Of a stretch of 64,000 nt of DNA, positions 33,855 through 45,427 are shown in pieces. Location: positions 117,908,547 through 117,972,546 of the forward strand of contig NC_044996.1 in NCBI RefSeq assembly GCF_008728515.1, in the 5' to 3' direction. Within the stretch, counting starts at the first letter, position 1; each line of letters opens with the position of its first letter. Both the position numbers and the translations under genes were made by a program. Source of the stretch: Papio anubis (taxonomy: Eukaryota; Chordata; Mammalia; Primates; Cercopithecidae). The notes beneath the pieces were generated by a model. It made no database searches, was not told where the DNA came from, and saw only the letters and a program-made list of their open reading frames with translations.

Positions 33855-34722
33855 GCTAATCTTGTAGCATATGAAGAATGTCTGTACCTTGATATGATAG
33901 TTACATAATCAATTTAGTATATTTGGTTTCTAGATCACTGTGCTTATTTTTTTCAATATCTAATTAAAATACTTAAATTTGGTTTGTTAATTCTATTTTA
34001 GAAATTATAATTTTAGTTTATATTAATTTCAATTATATCTTACTGAAGAAATCTTTTCAGTTAGGAGGCTCTAATATTCACATGTTCTAATACTTTGTTT
34101 ATTGTAAAACAGCTAAATTTGGAGACACGTAAAGCCTTGTTTACTCTATGTGGTTCAGCTACTTTCCATTTGGTATTACACACTCAAATTTACATTTATC
34201 TATTAAAATTGCCATTTTATTAAACGTTTTCATGCACAGTCGATTCAAGTTGTGTCTGAAAATAACGCTTGTGCTTTTTTGATTTTGCTGACTTTGAAAG
34301 GATTAATTTGGGCAGACATTATGAAAAAGAAAGGTCGCATTTAATATATTTTTTGTTTTGTAGAACAAAACATAGCTGGTGAACCTTGAAGTGACTGTTG
34401 TACCACGGTTGTGCACATGCTTCAGAATCCTATGGAAGAGAATGTTTCGCAGTACATCAAAGGAATGGATGGTGGACCCTACTATTCGTGTTTTGAAACA
34501 TAAATGTTCACTTTAAAGAAACTGCCATAATAGATAAAAATCTGAACTTTCATTGGATTTCCTCATTTTGAATTATGTGCACTACCATGGCTACATCAGT
34601 TTGATACAGTATTGAAAAATTATCAGATATATTTTGCTGTTTATGATCTATTTGTAGATTAGGATTAAAATGAATTTAATCCATTTTTTAAGGCTGTGTG
34701 AATTTTTCTAAACAAGAACTAT

Positions 34723-34925
34723 TTGCAATATGGATTTTCTTTCGTTTGTTTGTTTGTTTGAGATGGAGTTTCGCTTTTGTTGCCCAGGCTGGAGTGCAAT
34801 GGCACGATCTCAGCTCGCTGCAACCTCTGCCTCCCGTGTTCAGGCGATTCTCCTGCCTCAGCCTCCCAAGTAGCTGGGATTACAGGCATGTGCCACCACC
34901 CCCAGCTAATTGCAATATGGATTTT
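34723..34925 (-). mobile_element. 5'-truncated Alu with perfect 16-bp TSD
   Basis: Only the 3' half of the Alu is present (34739-34909, antisense), ending at 'CCCAGCTAA' with an (AAAC)n tail. TTGCAATATGGATTTT at 34723-34738 and 34910-34925 is an exact 16-bp target duplication in the radixin 3' UTR. Confidence 0.95.
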
Positions 34926-35110
34926 CAAAGAGATTAAACCAATTATAACTTATTATTAACAGTCTCGAGCACATGTTCATATAGTCAATGTAAAAATGCA
35001 CTAATGAGTATTTGGTAAATCCCAGTAGGCTTTTACCATTAGCATAATTTTGTGTTGTACAATTAAGTTACAATTACATCTCTAATTTTGGATAATATTC
35101 ATTGGTTAAC

Positions 35111-35116
35111 AATAAA
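35111..35116 (+). promoter_or_regulatory. Fossil poly(A) signal of the RDX mRNA
   Basis: AATAAA lies 18 bp before the A run that ends the retrocopy. It shows that the retrotransposed RNA was polyadenylated; no activity is implied here. Confidence 0.85.
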
Positions 35117-35137
35117 GTGACAAAAGCTTATGCCAAA

Positions 35138-35151
35138 AAAAGCCTCAAATT
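35138..35151 (+). repeat. Right target-site duplication of the RDX pseudogene
   Basis: AAAAGCCTCAAATT directly follows the A run and pairs with 30504-30517 (one mismatch). It closes a 4.6-kb insertion. Confidence 0.85.
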
Positions 35152-35212
35152 AATTGAACATATTTATGGTGTACAGTATGATGCTTCAATGTGTGTATAT
35201 ATTATATAACAA

Positions 35213-35672
35213 ACAAATCAGGGAAATTACAATATCCATGATTTCAAACATATTTTTTTTGTGGTGACAACATTCAGTCTTCTATCTATCTTGAAATATA
35301 TGTTGTATTATTATTTGCTGTAGTCACCCTACTGTGTAATAGTACACCAGAATATTCTTCCTGTCTAACTGTAACATTGTATCCATTGACCAACCTCTTC
35401 CATTCCCCCTCTCCTTTCTACCCTCCTCAGCCTCTAGTAACCACTATTTTACTCTCTAAATCTATAAAATCAGCCTTTTTAGATTCCACATATGAGTGAG
35501 ATCATGTGGTATTTGTCTTTTTATATCTGGCTTATTTCACTTCATATAATGTCCTCCAATGTTCATTCGTGTTGCCACAAATGACAGGATTTCATTCTGT
35601 TTTATGACTGAGTAGTATTCCATTGTGTGTGTATGTATGTATGTGTATATAAGGACAAATCAGGGAAATTAC
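35213..35672. repeat. Dispersed 18-bp direct duplication inside the L1
   Basis: ACAAATCAGGGAAATTAC occurs at 35213-35230, its normal place in the L1 3' UTR, and again at 35655-35672 where the L1 consensus has none. Confidence 0.9.
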
Positions 35673-36100
35673 CATACATATGTATATGTACATATACACA
35701 TTTTCTTTATCCACGTGTCTATAGATGGGCATTTGTATATTGGCTATTGTGAATAGTGCTGCAACAAGCATGGGAATGAAAATATCTCTTCGACATATTG
35801 ATTTCATTCCCTTTGGATATATACCCAGTAGTGGGATTCCTGGATCACATGGTAATTCTATTTTTAATTCTTTGAGGAACTTCCATCACCAATGGTGTTT
35901 CAGAGTTCTCGTTTCTCAATGGCCTCACCAGCATTTGTTATTTTTTTGTGTTTTAGATAATAATCATTTTGACTGGGGTAAAGTAATATATCAATGTGGT
36001 TTTGATTTGCATTTTCCTTATGTTTAATGACGTTGAGAATTTTTTCATGTTATCTGTTGGAAATTTAAATGTGTTATTTTGAAAAATGTCTATGCAGGGC

Positions 36101-36396
36101 TTTTTTTTTTTTTTTTTTTTTGACTTAGTCTCGCTCTATCGCCAGGCTGGAGTACAGTGGCATGATCTCAGCTCACTGCAACCTACACGTCCCAGGTTCA
36201 AGAGATTCTCCTGCCTCAGCCTCCCCAGTAGCTGGAACTACAGGCGCATGCCACCACGCCCAGCTAATTTTTGTATTTTTAGTAGAGATGGAGTTTGACC
36301 ATGTGTCTAGGATGGTCTTGATCTCTTGACCTCATGATCCATCCGCCTCAGCCTCCCAAAGTGCTGGGATTACAGGGGTGAGCCACTGCACCCACC
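36101..36396 (-). mobile_element. Alu, full length
   Basis: An antisense Alu with a T22 head lies within the minus-strand L1M between 'TATGCAGGGC' and 'TGACTCATTTTTTAATCAGG'. Confidence 0.93.
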
Positions 36397-37112
36397 CTGA
36401 CTCATTTTTTAATCAGGTTATTTAGTTTTATACTATTGAGTTGTTTGTGTTCCTTATATATTCTAGATATTAACCAGATACATAGTTTACAAATACTTTC
36501 TCCCATTCTGTAGGTTGCCTCTTCACTCTATTGATAGTTTCCATTGCTCTGAAGACGCTTTTTAGTTTGATGTAATCCCATTTGTCTATTTTTGCATTAG
36601 GCGTCTGTGCTTTTGAGGTCTTATACAAAATATCCTTGCCCAGCCCAATTTCATGAAGAGTTTCCTCTATGTTTTCTTTTAGTAGTTTCACAGTTTTGGT
36701 TTTACATTTAAGTAGTTAATCCAATCTGAGTTGATTTTTGTGTATGGTGAGAGATAGGGATCTAGTTTCATTCTTCTGCATGTGGATATACAGTTGTCCC
36801 AGAACCATTTATTGAAGAGACTGTCTTTTCCTACAGGTCTATTATTGGCATTTTTGTCAAAAACAAGTTGGTTGTAAATGCATGAATTTATTTCCAGGCT
36901 GTCCTCTCTGTTTTATTGGTCTGTGTGCCTGTTTTTATGCCAGTACTGATCTGTTTTGTTTACTGTAGCTTTGTATATTTTGAAGTCAGGTAGTGTGGTG
37001 TCTCCAGCTTTGCTTTTTTTTTTTTTTGCTCAAAATTGCTTTGGTTGTCTGAGGTCTTTTGCATTTGTACATGAATTTTAAGATTGTTTTTTCTGTTGCT
37101 GTGAAGAATGAC

Positions 37113-37390
37113 TTTTTTTTTTTAAGAGCCTCACTCTGTTGCCCAGGCTGGAGTGCAGTGGCACAATCTTGGCTCACTGCAACTTCCGCCTCCCAGGTTC
37201 AAGCGATTCTCCTGCCTCAGTCTCCCTATTAGCTGGAATCACAGGTGCCCACTACCACACCCAGCTAATTTTTGTAGTTTTAGTAGAGACAGGGTTTCAC
37301 CATGTTGGCCAGGCTGTCCTCGAACTCCTGACCTCAGGTGATCCACCTGCCTCGGCCTCCCAAAGTGCTGGGATTACAGGCATGAGCTGT
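37113..37390 (-). mobile_element. Alu, slightly 5'-truncated
   Basis: An antisense Alu ends at 'TACAGGCATGAGC', short of the usual 5' end, and is followed by L1 text 'TCACTGGTATCC'. It lies within the L1M. Confidence 0.92.
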
Positions 37391-37521
37391 CACTGGTATC
37401 CTGATAATGATTATATTGAATCTGTAGATTGCTTTGGGTGAACATGTTAATAATATTAATTTTTCCAATCCATGAACAGGGGATATCTTTTTATTTATTT
37501 GTGTTCTCATCATTTCCTTTA

Positions 37522-37792
37522 CTTTCTGAGACAGTATCTCACTCTGTCACCTAGGGTATAGTGCAGTGGCATGATCACAGCTCATTGCAGCCTCAACTTC
37601 CAGGGCTGAATCGATTCTCTCACCTCAGCCTCTTGAGTAGTTGGAACTACGGGCATGCACCACTATGTTCAGCTAATTTTTTTTATTTTTTATGTTTTTG
37701 TGGAATCAGAGTCTCACTATGTTGCCCAGGATGGTCTCAAACTCCTAGACTCAAGCAATCCTCCACCTCAGCCTCACAAAGAGTTAGGATTC
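37522..37792 (-). mobile_element. AluJ-like element, diverged
   Basis: An antisense old Alu ('ACAGTATCTCACTCTGTCAC') ends near 'AAAGAGTTAGGATT'. L1M text resumes with 'TTTCTTTCATCAATG'. Confidence 0.9.
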
Positions 37793-38012
37793 GATTTCTT
37801 TCATCAATGTTTTATAGATTTCATCATAAATATCTTTCAGCTCCTTGGTTAAGCTTATTTCTAGAGGTGTTTTGTTTGTTTGTTTATTTTCTTTTTCTTC
37901 TTTTTTTTTTTTTTTTGTAGCTACTGTAAATGGAATTGCTTTCCTGATTTATTTCTCAGATAGTTCACTACTGGCATAGAGAAAAGCTACCAATTTTTAA
38001 CCACTCTTATCT

Positions 38013-38228
38013 TCACTTCACAGTTGGCAAATAGTTTTTACATTCATTGTCTCCATCTTTATCTACTTAAGTTGCCTATGACATAGTTTGGACAGGTAAA
38101 ATTATCGCCACTTTTACATTTTGGATAAATAATCTCAGGCACAAAATATATAAATGACTTTCCTTAAGATTGCTATGTAATCAAGTGGTGGAGTCAGAAC
38201 TTATTCTCCAGTTCAGATCTTGAATAGA
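38013..38228 (-). mobile_element. MIR element
   Basis: The reverse-complement MIR pattern is colinear but diverged: 'TTATCGCCACTTTTACATTT', 'AATCTCAGGCACAAAATAT', 'TGCTATGTAATCAAGTGGTG', 'GAGTCAGAACTTATTC'. Confidence 0.6.
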
Positions 38229-41200
38229 AGGCCCTGGAACACACAGTTTATGTTTAGAAATAGTTTGTTATCATAACACAATACCTTCTTTAAAGCATTG
38301 GTAATTTAACTTTCTTCTAATTTATTAGAGCTTGTAGTTTTTCTATTTTATTCAATTTACTAAAATATTTCATAAGTGATAACTAAGATTTTATATGGAG
38401 TAAAACTGTTCTGTTCCTCTAATGCTTGGAAAAATGAAATATGACCAGCTGTTTGAATGTACACATGAAAAATTTCAATGTGTGTATAAGGGAAAATTCT
38501 GGTGATTCCAAGGATGAGATAATTAAATCAATTTACCTTTGCAAAGGGAAACTGCTCTGGGAATTATTTAAGGTGGTTAAATTGCATAGCTTTCCCTCCA
38601 CAAGCTGTCAACACTAAAGAGATTAAGACTTCATTTGCAAGCTTTATTTTTAATGTAAAATGACAGTAATTGACATTTTAAAACTGTATGGTACAGTACT
38701 CTACATGACACAAGCAGAAACTTGTACAGCTTTGGAGCCTAGCTCTTGTACATATTTGCTCCACTTGTCTATTACAAGATCTGGGGTGTTTTTAGTAGTT
38801 GAATCTTTTAAATATTATCTTCCCTATTAGAATGCAAAAACACTGCTTGTGATGATACTAAGGAAAATCAACTTAAGGACACAGAGTACACATTACTTTT
38901 GGCTCCTGATCCTCCTTTAAAACTGAAAGAGCTTGTACTCTCAAAGTATAATATTCTATGAACCACTTGCCCATTTGCATAATTTGCTTTTCAGTGCAAA
39001 GTATTAGGCCCTGACCCAGATTACCTCAAAGTGAATTGTCAGCAAGCCAATAAAATATTGAGCAGATGGATGTCATTTTTCAAAATTAGGCTTTCTTTGA
39101 CAATAATCATTCTTGATGTTCTATGATAATAAGAATCAGTAGGAAGAATTCATCAAGCATTTCCTTATGTAGACAAGTATATAGCTTACGTAGAAACCAA
39201 AAGATGACTGACAAAAAGCAGAAAACTCTTCCTAATTTTAAAAAAGAAATGTGGGTACATATATATGTGTATATATATATTATATATATAGTAATACAGC
39301 TCCTTGAAGTCCAAAAAGACAATATATTTCTCTTTGCTAAGCATATTACAGAATCCTTCCTTTTTACTCTATATGTGAGTCTGGGAAGTTTTCATGTCCA
39401 TTCCCAGTTTCTACGCATTGTAGTTTTGAAGGCATAAAAGATAATCGTATTTTATAAAGAACAATCTGCCTCTTCAATTAATGCCCCATGCTAAATTTGA
39501 AATTTACATCCTACACACCACTCTGGTTACAAAATAATTAATTTGATTCAGATGTTTAATTAAGCATGACAAGGAGGCTTTAGTTTTAAGTTAAGAGAGA
39601 AAAAAAAATGAAAGAGTTGCCTTGGAAAAGCCTAGAGCATATTTTGCAGAGCATCTTGGAACAAACAGTTTTAACTGAAAGACTTAGCCTATTCCTTTGA
39701 TGACTTCATTAACAAGTCAAAATATTCAGACCCATGAGGCCTATGACAGAGAATACTCTAGTAGCTAGATGTAGGACACATAGAATTTGGGCTTTTTGAT
39801 CAAATTGTAATAAATATATTTAATTAAGCAGGCTTTGCCTGGGGAATTAAAAGAAAGAAAAGAAAAGTGCCTCTTATTTAGTTTTTGAACCAATGTTTCC
39901 TCATTCTATGTTAACTGAAAGGATCTTTTATTTATAGATACTATTATGACCTCCATAATACATCCATTATATACATATTCACTTTCTTTTTGCTCTATTT
40001 TATTGTACAAACTCTTTTTGTTGATGTTCAAAACTGTAATTAAAGCCAAGTCTTCATGTTTTCCCCTTTACTAACACTTACATTTTGTTGTAAGCAAAAG
40101 AACAAAAGAGTAAATCTTATCATGGTGATGTATTTGATTCTCAATTTTAGTGACATTTACATCTGTACCCACATAGAATGGGAAGAAACCAGTGAACATT
40201 CACAGAAATGGCATAAATGCAAACTTGAATTTTTAAAAATGCAATATTCATTAGACAATCTGCAATTGTTTTTTGTATTTTTAAAATTTTCATTTACAAC
40301 AATACTTCCTGTAGAATTATAGTCACTGTTAATAAGTCACGAAATGTCAAATTGGCTGATGAATGTTCTCATATCAAAGATTTACAGCAGTAGCTATGCT
40401 CAAAGTTGAAAGATGTTTTTAAACAGGCAGCAGTTTTATACAAATCCTTACAAATAACTCATGGATACAAAGTCAGGTGATGAACTTCATTTAATAATAT
40501 TCAACTGAGGGAAAGGAGGGAAATCCATGATAGTCACAGATGTACATGGCATGATGTTGAAATCTCAGCTCCGGGGAAGATGTTTCAAATCCCAGAGTTT
40601 CTGATTTTCTCACATGCTCTATTTCTCCTCTCCAGCCCTCCTAAAAGCCCGTGAAAACCCACCACTGTTACTAGTGGCAGAATGTTGTATCTATCACCTA
40701 ATATCTGATAGAAAAAAACCACTTGAACTATTGTTCTATTGACACAGTATTCCTGGTGTAACAGTAGGTTGTGTGACCATTCTCTATCTATCTTCAAAAA
40801 TGTCTTAGGATTTGAATCTAGTCCAATCTTACCTGTAACATGAATTCAAGGAATCATGGGTGTGTGTTGGATTCTATTAAGTCTTTCTGAGTACTGGGAA
40901 CTATAGACTAAGCACCTATATTTCATTGTCAAAGTGGTTTATCAAGTGATGAGTAATTAGTATTGACGAGATGCAACTGCACCAGAAAATAGATATCAAT
41001 TTTGTACTCTGAAGGAGCTATGTGACTAGCAAGGTATGAAAGTCAAAGAGACTTCAGAGCTACTCAGTTTCTGGAACAGAAGTGGTCTGTGCCAATCCAA
41101 TCTCATCTAGTAAGATCACACATGTTCTAAGGATGGAGTGACCGAGGCATGGGAATTTGTGCTTATGAATCATAAAACGATGATTATGTTGTTGCTGTGC

Positions 41201-41500
41201 ATGCTGTGTTGCTGCCTGCCCTGTATTCCTTCTTCAAATTAATAAACTTGATGTTGGGTGAAGTCTAACATGTCTCATGAGTTTGTCAAGCTGAACTTAG
41301 AGCACTCTTTCTGGTTTATCAGAGTGGACACTGTATACATCTATTTCATTGAGCTTCTACTTCATATTAAAAGGTTATCTTTGGCTTTCCCATTTGATTT
41401 TAGTTTTTCCTGCTTCTCATGCTATTCTTTTGGTTTCAATTCAAAAACCCCTGCTCCTTCTCCCATCCCTTAAACTTGTAAATTTGGCACTGAAGTGAAT
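38229..41500. other. Repeat-poor unique sequence
   Basis: This is about 3.3 kb without any recognised Alu, L1 or LTR apart from an AT run at 39259-39290. No gene is apparent; the 104-codon frame at 39123-39437 shows no motif. Confidence 0.4.
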
Positions 41501-41514
41501 GGATCAAATTGTTA

Positions 41515-41660
41515 GACTTACACAGATCTGGATGTGCATCCTAGCTTTGCAACTCAAAGGCAGTTTTAGGTAGTGAAAATTAGTTAACCTTTGGAGATTC
41601 AATTTCTTATTGGTATACTAGGTCCTATATATCTCATAATTTTATTTAAATTGTATAACA
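41515..41660 (+). mobile_element. MIR-like relic
   Basis: The order 'CCTAGCTTTGCAACTCAAAG', 'TTAGTTAACCTTTGGAGATTC', 'AATTTCTTATTGGTATACT' follows MIR. Weak. Confidence 0.4.
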
Positions 41661-41984
41661 CCTATAAAGTTATTTTAAATGGATAAATGGCTTAATGAAT
41701 GAGAACAAACCAGTAAATATACTTACATGAACTTATATGTTGCAAAAATTAAGAATAACTGCCATCTATCTTTGTATCTTATAATACCTGAGATGGAGGA
41801 GCCCTGTATCAATTAAGGACATATACTGTCCATATATTTACACAGATTATATTATACAAACTGTCAGTATAAACACTATATTCATTTTATATAGGAAAAT
41901 TAGAAGCTTTGAATTTTTTAATAATCTGAACTTTATTAAATATGATTGCTAGGATTTGAGGACAATTTATCAATTTTATCAAGA

Positions 41985-42150
41985 GCATTGTGTCAATATA
42001 ATCATATTTAATTTTCAAAACAACCCTGTGATTACTGTTATTATTCCATTTCACAGATGAAAGAAGTGGATATTTAGAAGAATTATTAGCATGTAATGGA
42101 GCAAGTATTAAAATTCAAGTGTGTATGACTCTAAAGTCTATAATCTTTCA
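41985..42150 (-). mobile_element. MIR element
   Basis: The reverse-complement MIR core is clear: 'TTTTCAAAACAACCCTGTGA', 'TTATTCCATTTCACAGATGA', then 'GTGTGTATGACTCTAAAGTC'. Confidence 0.75.
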
Positions 42151-42749
42151 ATTAATAATGCTGCTATGAATGAATTCAGTGACTAGAACATAATATGGAA
42201 ATGATATATATTTGATGAATGACTACATAACACTTTCATAGTTTGCTCTTTAGGAGTAATATGATTTTATTCTCATTCTCTAGTGGGAGTGCCACTTCAA
42301 TCAACCTGTGGATGATACAAAAACATCTGGCAGATATTCCAATCACTTTATATTAACATTATTTATTATAGAGAGTTTTCAGCACCTAGAACCCCTAAAA
42401 TAAAATTCAGAATGTCCTGTGTTTGTCTAAGACCAGGCATAACAAAGGAAAAATATTCTGATTTTACATGTAAGATTTTTAAGTGCTTCTTTTAGATAGA
42501 GATGAAACTGTTATTTTAGTGAATTATATTTTAAAACACTGCTACAACATTGATTATAATACCTTGAAAGGTACAAAAATTCAAATATTTCAGGTAAAAT
42601 AGGATAGCAGACAATTACATTACAGAAAAGTGTGGGAGAACAGAAAGCAGAATTTCTTTGATTGACATAGAAAACTTTGAATGATGTAACAAAGCCAAAG
42701 ATAGATGTTTAAAAAAGATTGTATAAGACAAAGGGGAAAAAATGCTATT
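42151..42749. other. Unassigned sequence
   Basis: No feature recognised. Confidence 0.4.
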
Positions 42750-43340
42750 TGTCATAGGACGAATTGTGTCCCCCCAAAAGATATATGAAGTCCTAACCCT
42801 AAGCACCTTGGAATGTGACATTACTTGGAAATAGAGTTTTTGCAGATGTAATCAAGTTAAGATAAGGTAATTAAGGTGAGCCTTAATCCAATATAACAAG
42901 TGTACTTATAAGAAAAGGGAGAATCGCTTGAACCTGGGAGGCGGAGGTTGCAGTGAGCTGAGATCGCGTCACTGCACTCCAGCCTGGTGATAGAGCGAGA
43001 CTCCTTCTTAAGAAAAAAAAAGAAAAAGAAAAGTGAAATGTCAACACACACATGCACAGAAGAATGCCAACTGAAGACAGATACATGAGAGACGACAGCC
43101 ATGTGAAGATGGAGGTGGAGATTGGAGTTATGCTGCTACAGTGAAGAAACGCCTAGGGCTACCAGAAGTTGAAAGAGGAAAGGAAGAATTCTGACCCAGA
43201 GGCTTCAGATGGAGTGTGGCCTTGCTAATATCTGATTTCAAACTTCTGGCCTCCCGAATTTTAAGACAATAGATTTATCCTGTTTTAAGTCACCAAGTTT
43301 GTGACACTTTCTTACAGCCACCCTAAAAACTAACACAATA
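42750..43340 (+). mobile_element. MLT1-type MaLR LTR, split by an Alu fragment
   Basis: Landmarks in order: 'GAATTGTGTCCCCCCAAAAG', 'GAAGTCCTAACCCTAAGCAC', 'AAGTGTACTTATAAGAAAAG', then after the Alu 'GACGACAGCCATGTGAAGAT', 'CTTCTGGCCTCCCGAATTTT', 'TGACACTTTCTTACAGCC' and 'ACTAACACA'. These are the MLT1-type LTR blocks (GTGTCCCCC..CCTCCAGAACTGTGAGA..GGCAGCC). Confidence 0.8.
42920..43035 (+). mobile_element. 5'-truncated Alu
   Basis: Only the right-arm 3' half is present ('AGAATCGCTTGAACCTGGGA' onward), with an A-rich tail. AAGAAAAG on both sides is a probable target duplication. It lies within the MLT1 LTR. Confidence 0.9.
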
Positions 43341-43790
43341 TTTTAAAAATCTTCATTGTAAAGAAAAATATCTCTACACTTATCCGTTCATGGACCAGAG
43401 TGTACAGAGTTATTTTGGAGTGGAGAGTTGTGAAACTCTCAATTTTCACTCTGTAAATATCTTAACATGGGTATGTTCTCATTCTTGACAAAAATTTGAA
43501 GTGAGAATGAAATTTTTTTCACTGATTTATAAATGTGTGATAACATGATTTTTCTTTGTCTTCAATGATAAATATTTTTTTCTTATTGCTCTGTTTATTC
43601 GAATATTGATCTACTAAGAGCAAACAAAGGTTATGCTAATCTATATATTCCTCTGAATTACCAAGGTTATTTCAGGCCTTAGCCTCAGTTATTTGATGAT
43701 TCTTTTAAACTCACATTTCATTTTGATGTGTGGTCCCGACCAGAGAATATGACCAGAACACAGTGGTTTAAATAGCATGAATAACTTATT
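43341..43790. other. Unassigned AT-rich sequence
   Basis: No feature recognised. Confidence 0.4.
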
Positions 43791-43793
43791 TGT

Positions 43794-44345
43794 ATAAGTT
43801 ACTTATTGCTGTGTAACAAATTACCCCAAACTTTAATGGCTTAAACCAACATGCATCGTCTCACAATTACTGTGAGTCAAGAATCCAAACATGACTTAAC
43901 TGGATCCTCTGGCTTTAGGCTGCTCTCGAAGCTGTAGTCATCTACAGACTCAACTAGGGAGGATCTGCTTCTTACTATATGTGTGTGTGGTTGTGGCAGG
44001 ATTCAATTCTTTGTGGGCTCTGAGATTGAAATTCCTCATGAGCTGTTGGCCCAAGTTTTTCCTTGTTTCCCTCACATGTGGACCTGTCTTTAGAGCATCT
44101 CACAACATGGCCACTTGCTTTATCATCAAAAGGGCAAGAGAGAATAACAGCAAAAAATAGAGTTCCAGCAAGGTGGAAGGAACAGTCTTTTGTAACCTAA
44201 TCAGACCAGTGACAACTCTTCACTTTTGTCATATTCTGTTCATTAGAAGAAAGTCACTAGGTCCAACCCGTATTCAAGGAAAGGAGATTACACAGGGATA
44301 TGCGTACCAGGAAACAAGGATCACTGGGAGCCAAACCTACCATAC
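43794..44345 (-). mobile_element. MLT1-type MaLR LTR
   Basis: In the reverse complement the LTR ends in 'AAGCCATTAAAGTTTGGGGT' and 'AATTTGTTACACAGCAATAA'. Upstream blocks such as 'CACATGTGAGGGAAAC' and the plus-strand 'CAACATGGCCACTTGC' fit the same consensus. The 60-codon plus-strand frame at 44173-44355 is incidental. Confidence 0.75.
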
Positions 44346-44640
44346 TCTTGTGTGATCAAATGATAAATATGCCTAATATGATTAAATGATACCTATGTAT
44401 TGAAATAAAAAATAATAAATAGCTCTTTATAAACTGAAATCAATAAGTAGGTATAATTTTCTTATGGAATACTTTTTAATAAGTAATACAGGAATTACAT
44501 AAATTGCAATGAAAAAGTGAAAGAGACTGAATAAGAATTGCAGGTTGGAATTTTGGCAAATCACAAATCAATGCCAAGCATTTAGCCAAGAGTTTTATAT
44601 ATTCTGTATTGCATGAGAGCAAAAGTTTTTAAGTCATACA
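44346..44640. other. Unassigned sequence
   Basis: No feature recognised. Confidence 0.4.
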
Positions 44641-44790
44641 TCTATGAGTTCATATTCAGGGTCAACCACCACTTACTAGTTGTTTTTTCATCTGTAAAGT
44701 GAAGGTCCTAATTCCTGCACATCAGATATTTAAATCTGACCTCACATATAAGGTACTTAACCTGCTTAAATAATTTCATGAGTATTATTA
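44640..44790 (+). mobile_element. MIR element
   Basis: MIR-like order: 'CAACCACCACTTACTAGTTG', 'TTTTTCATCTGTAAAGTGAA', 'GGTACTTAACCTGCTT'. Diverged. Confidence 0.55.
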
Positions 44791-45427
44791 TTTTAAGATG
44801 ATTATTTGCTCCATAATAAAAGACTTGGGAGAATAGAGTTATTTAAACAGAAGAGGTGTTTTCATATCAGTGAAAATAACTATTAATGTCAAGAGTAACA
44901 CTGGGCAGAGGTAGAAGCCTCATTTATGTCAAACAAAGATGCTAAAAATCATTATACAGGTAAAAGTTCTGCCAGAAACTGAAACAAATGGAGCTCAAGG
45001 TAAGGACAGGAAACAAGTTTGGGGAGTTGACAGTTCATTCAGGTGTAAAGAGATAGAATCGTGAAATGTTGTAGTGATCCTGACAATGATGTCCTTTTAC
45101 CTAGGGATTGGTTTTATTGATGTTCAAATACAAGACAGTTTTTGGCTCATTTCATCCTAAATATTCACTTTGAAATCAGGTAGATTGTTTGCCTCCACGA
45201 GTCAGTCCAATTTTTCATTCCTCCCATATTCACTCCATGAGTGGTTTCTTTCAGTGGTAAGAAGTGGAACATTGGGGATGCGACACAAATTTGGAGTGAT
45301 GAGATAGTGCCAGAAAAGGATTTCTATCCATTTCCCTTCAAATGTTTCCCTTATTTGGTTCTTCATGGACTCACTGGCCCATGGACATAAGACTCTTTGA
45401 AAGAACAATAAGTACACATGTCCTACT

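Larger units (their letters stand above)
32414..35134 (+). pseudogene. RDX pseudogene: Radixin processed pseudogene, direct 3' part with 3' UTR
   Basis: On the plus strand the segment starts at the radixin C-terminus ('DVLHAENVKAV.DKYKSLQQ' then 'IRQGNTKQRIDEFEA') and has the stop TGA at 32528-32530. The long 3' UTR follows, ending in AATAAA at 35111-35116 and then 'GTGACAAAAGCTTATGCC' plus a short A run. The first codons follow almost directly, in mRNA order, the last codons of the inverted part (only about four residues are missing between them). The UTR contains a T run near 32779, a GA/GT microsatellite at 33760-33852 and a truncated Alu at 34739-34909. It is untranslated and has no promoter of its own. 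Confidence 0.93.
35152..37998 (-). mobile_element. L1M (L1MA-like), ORF2 C-terminal half and 3' UTR
   Basis: The element reads in reverse from its 3' UTR at 35152 ('AATTGAACATATTTATGGTG') through late ORF2 to the thumb and RT region at about 37998 ('CACTACTGGCATAGAGAAA'). Three antisense Alus interrupt it. Minus-strand frames such as 36470-36691 are ORF2 relics. The RDX retrocopy inserted right at its 3' edge. Confidence 0.92.

Noticed and set aside
30516..35134. Radixin sequence as a functional gene or part of the true RDX locus
   Set aside because: There are no introns, several in-frame stops, an internal inversion, Alu interruptions, and a target duplication with poly(A), so it is a retrocopy.
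30516..35134. Ezrin or moesin as the parent of the pseudogene
   Set aside because: The polyproline stretch and 'ENEHDEHDENNAE' are radixin features; moesin lacks the polyproline run and ezrin differs in the tail.
41040..41240. Possible small RNA gene or 5S-like pseudogene ('AGTAAGATCACACATG', 'GAGTGACCGAGGC')
   Set aside because: I could not line it up with 5S, 7SL, Y or U RNA landmarks, and no promoter boxes are evident.
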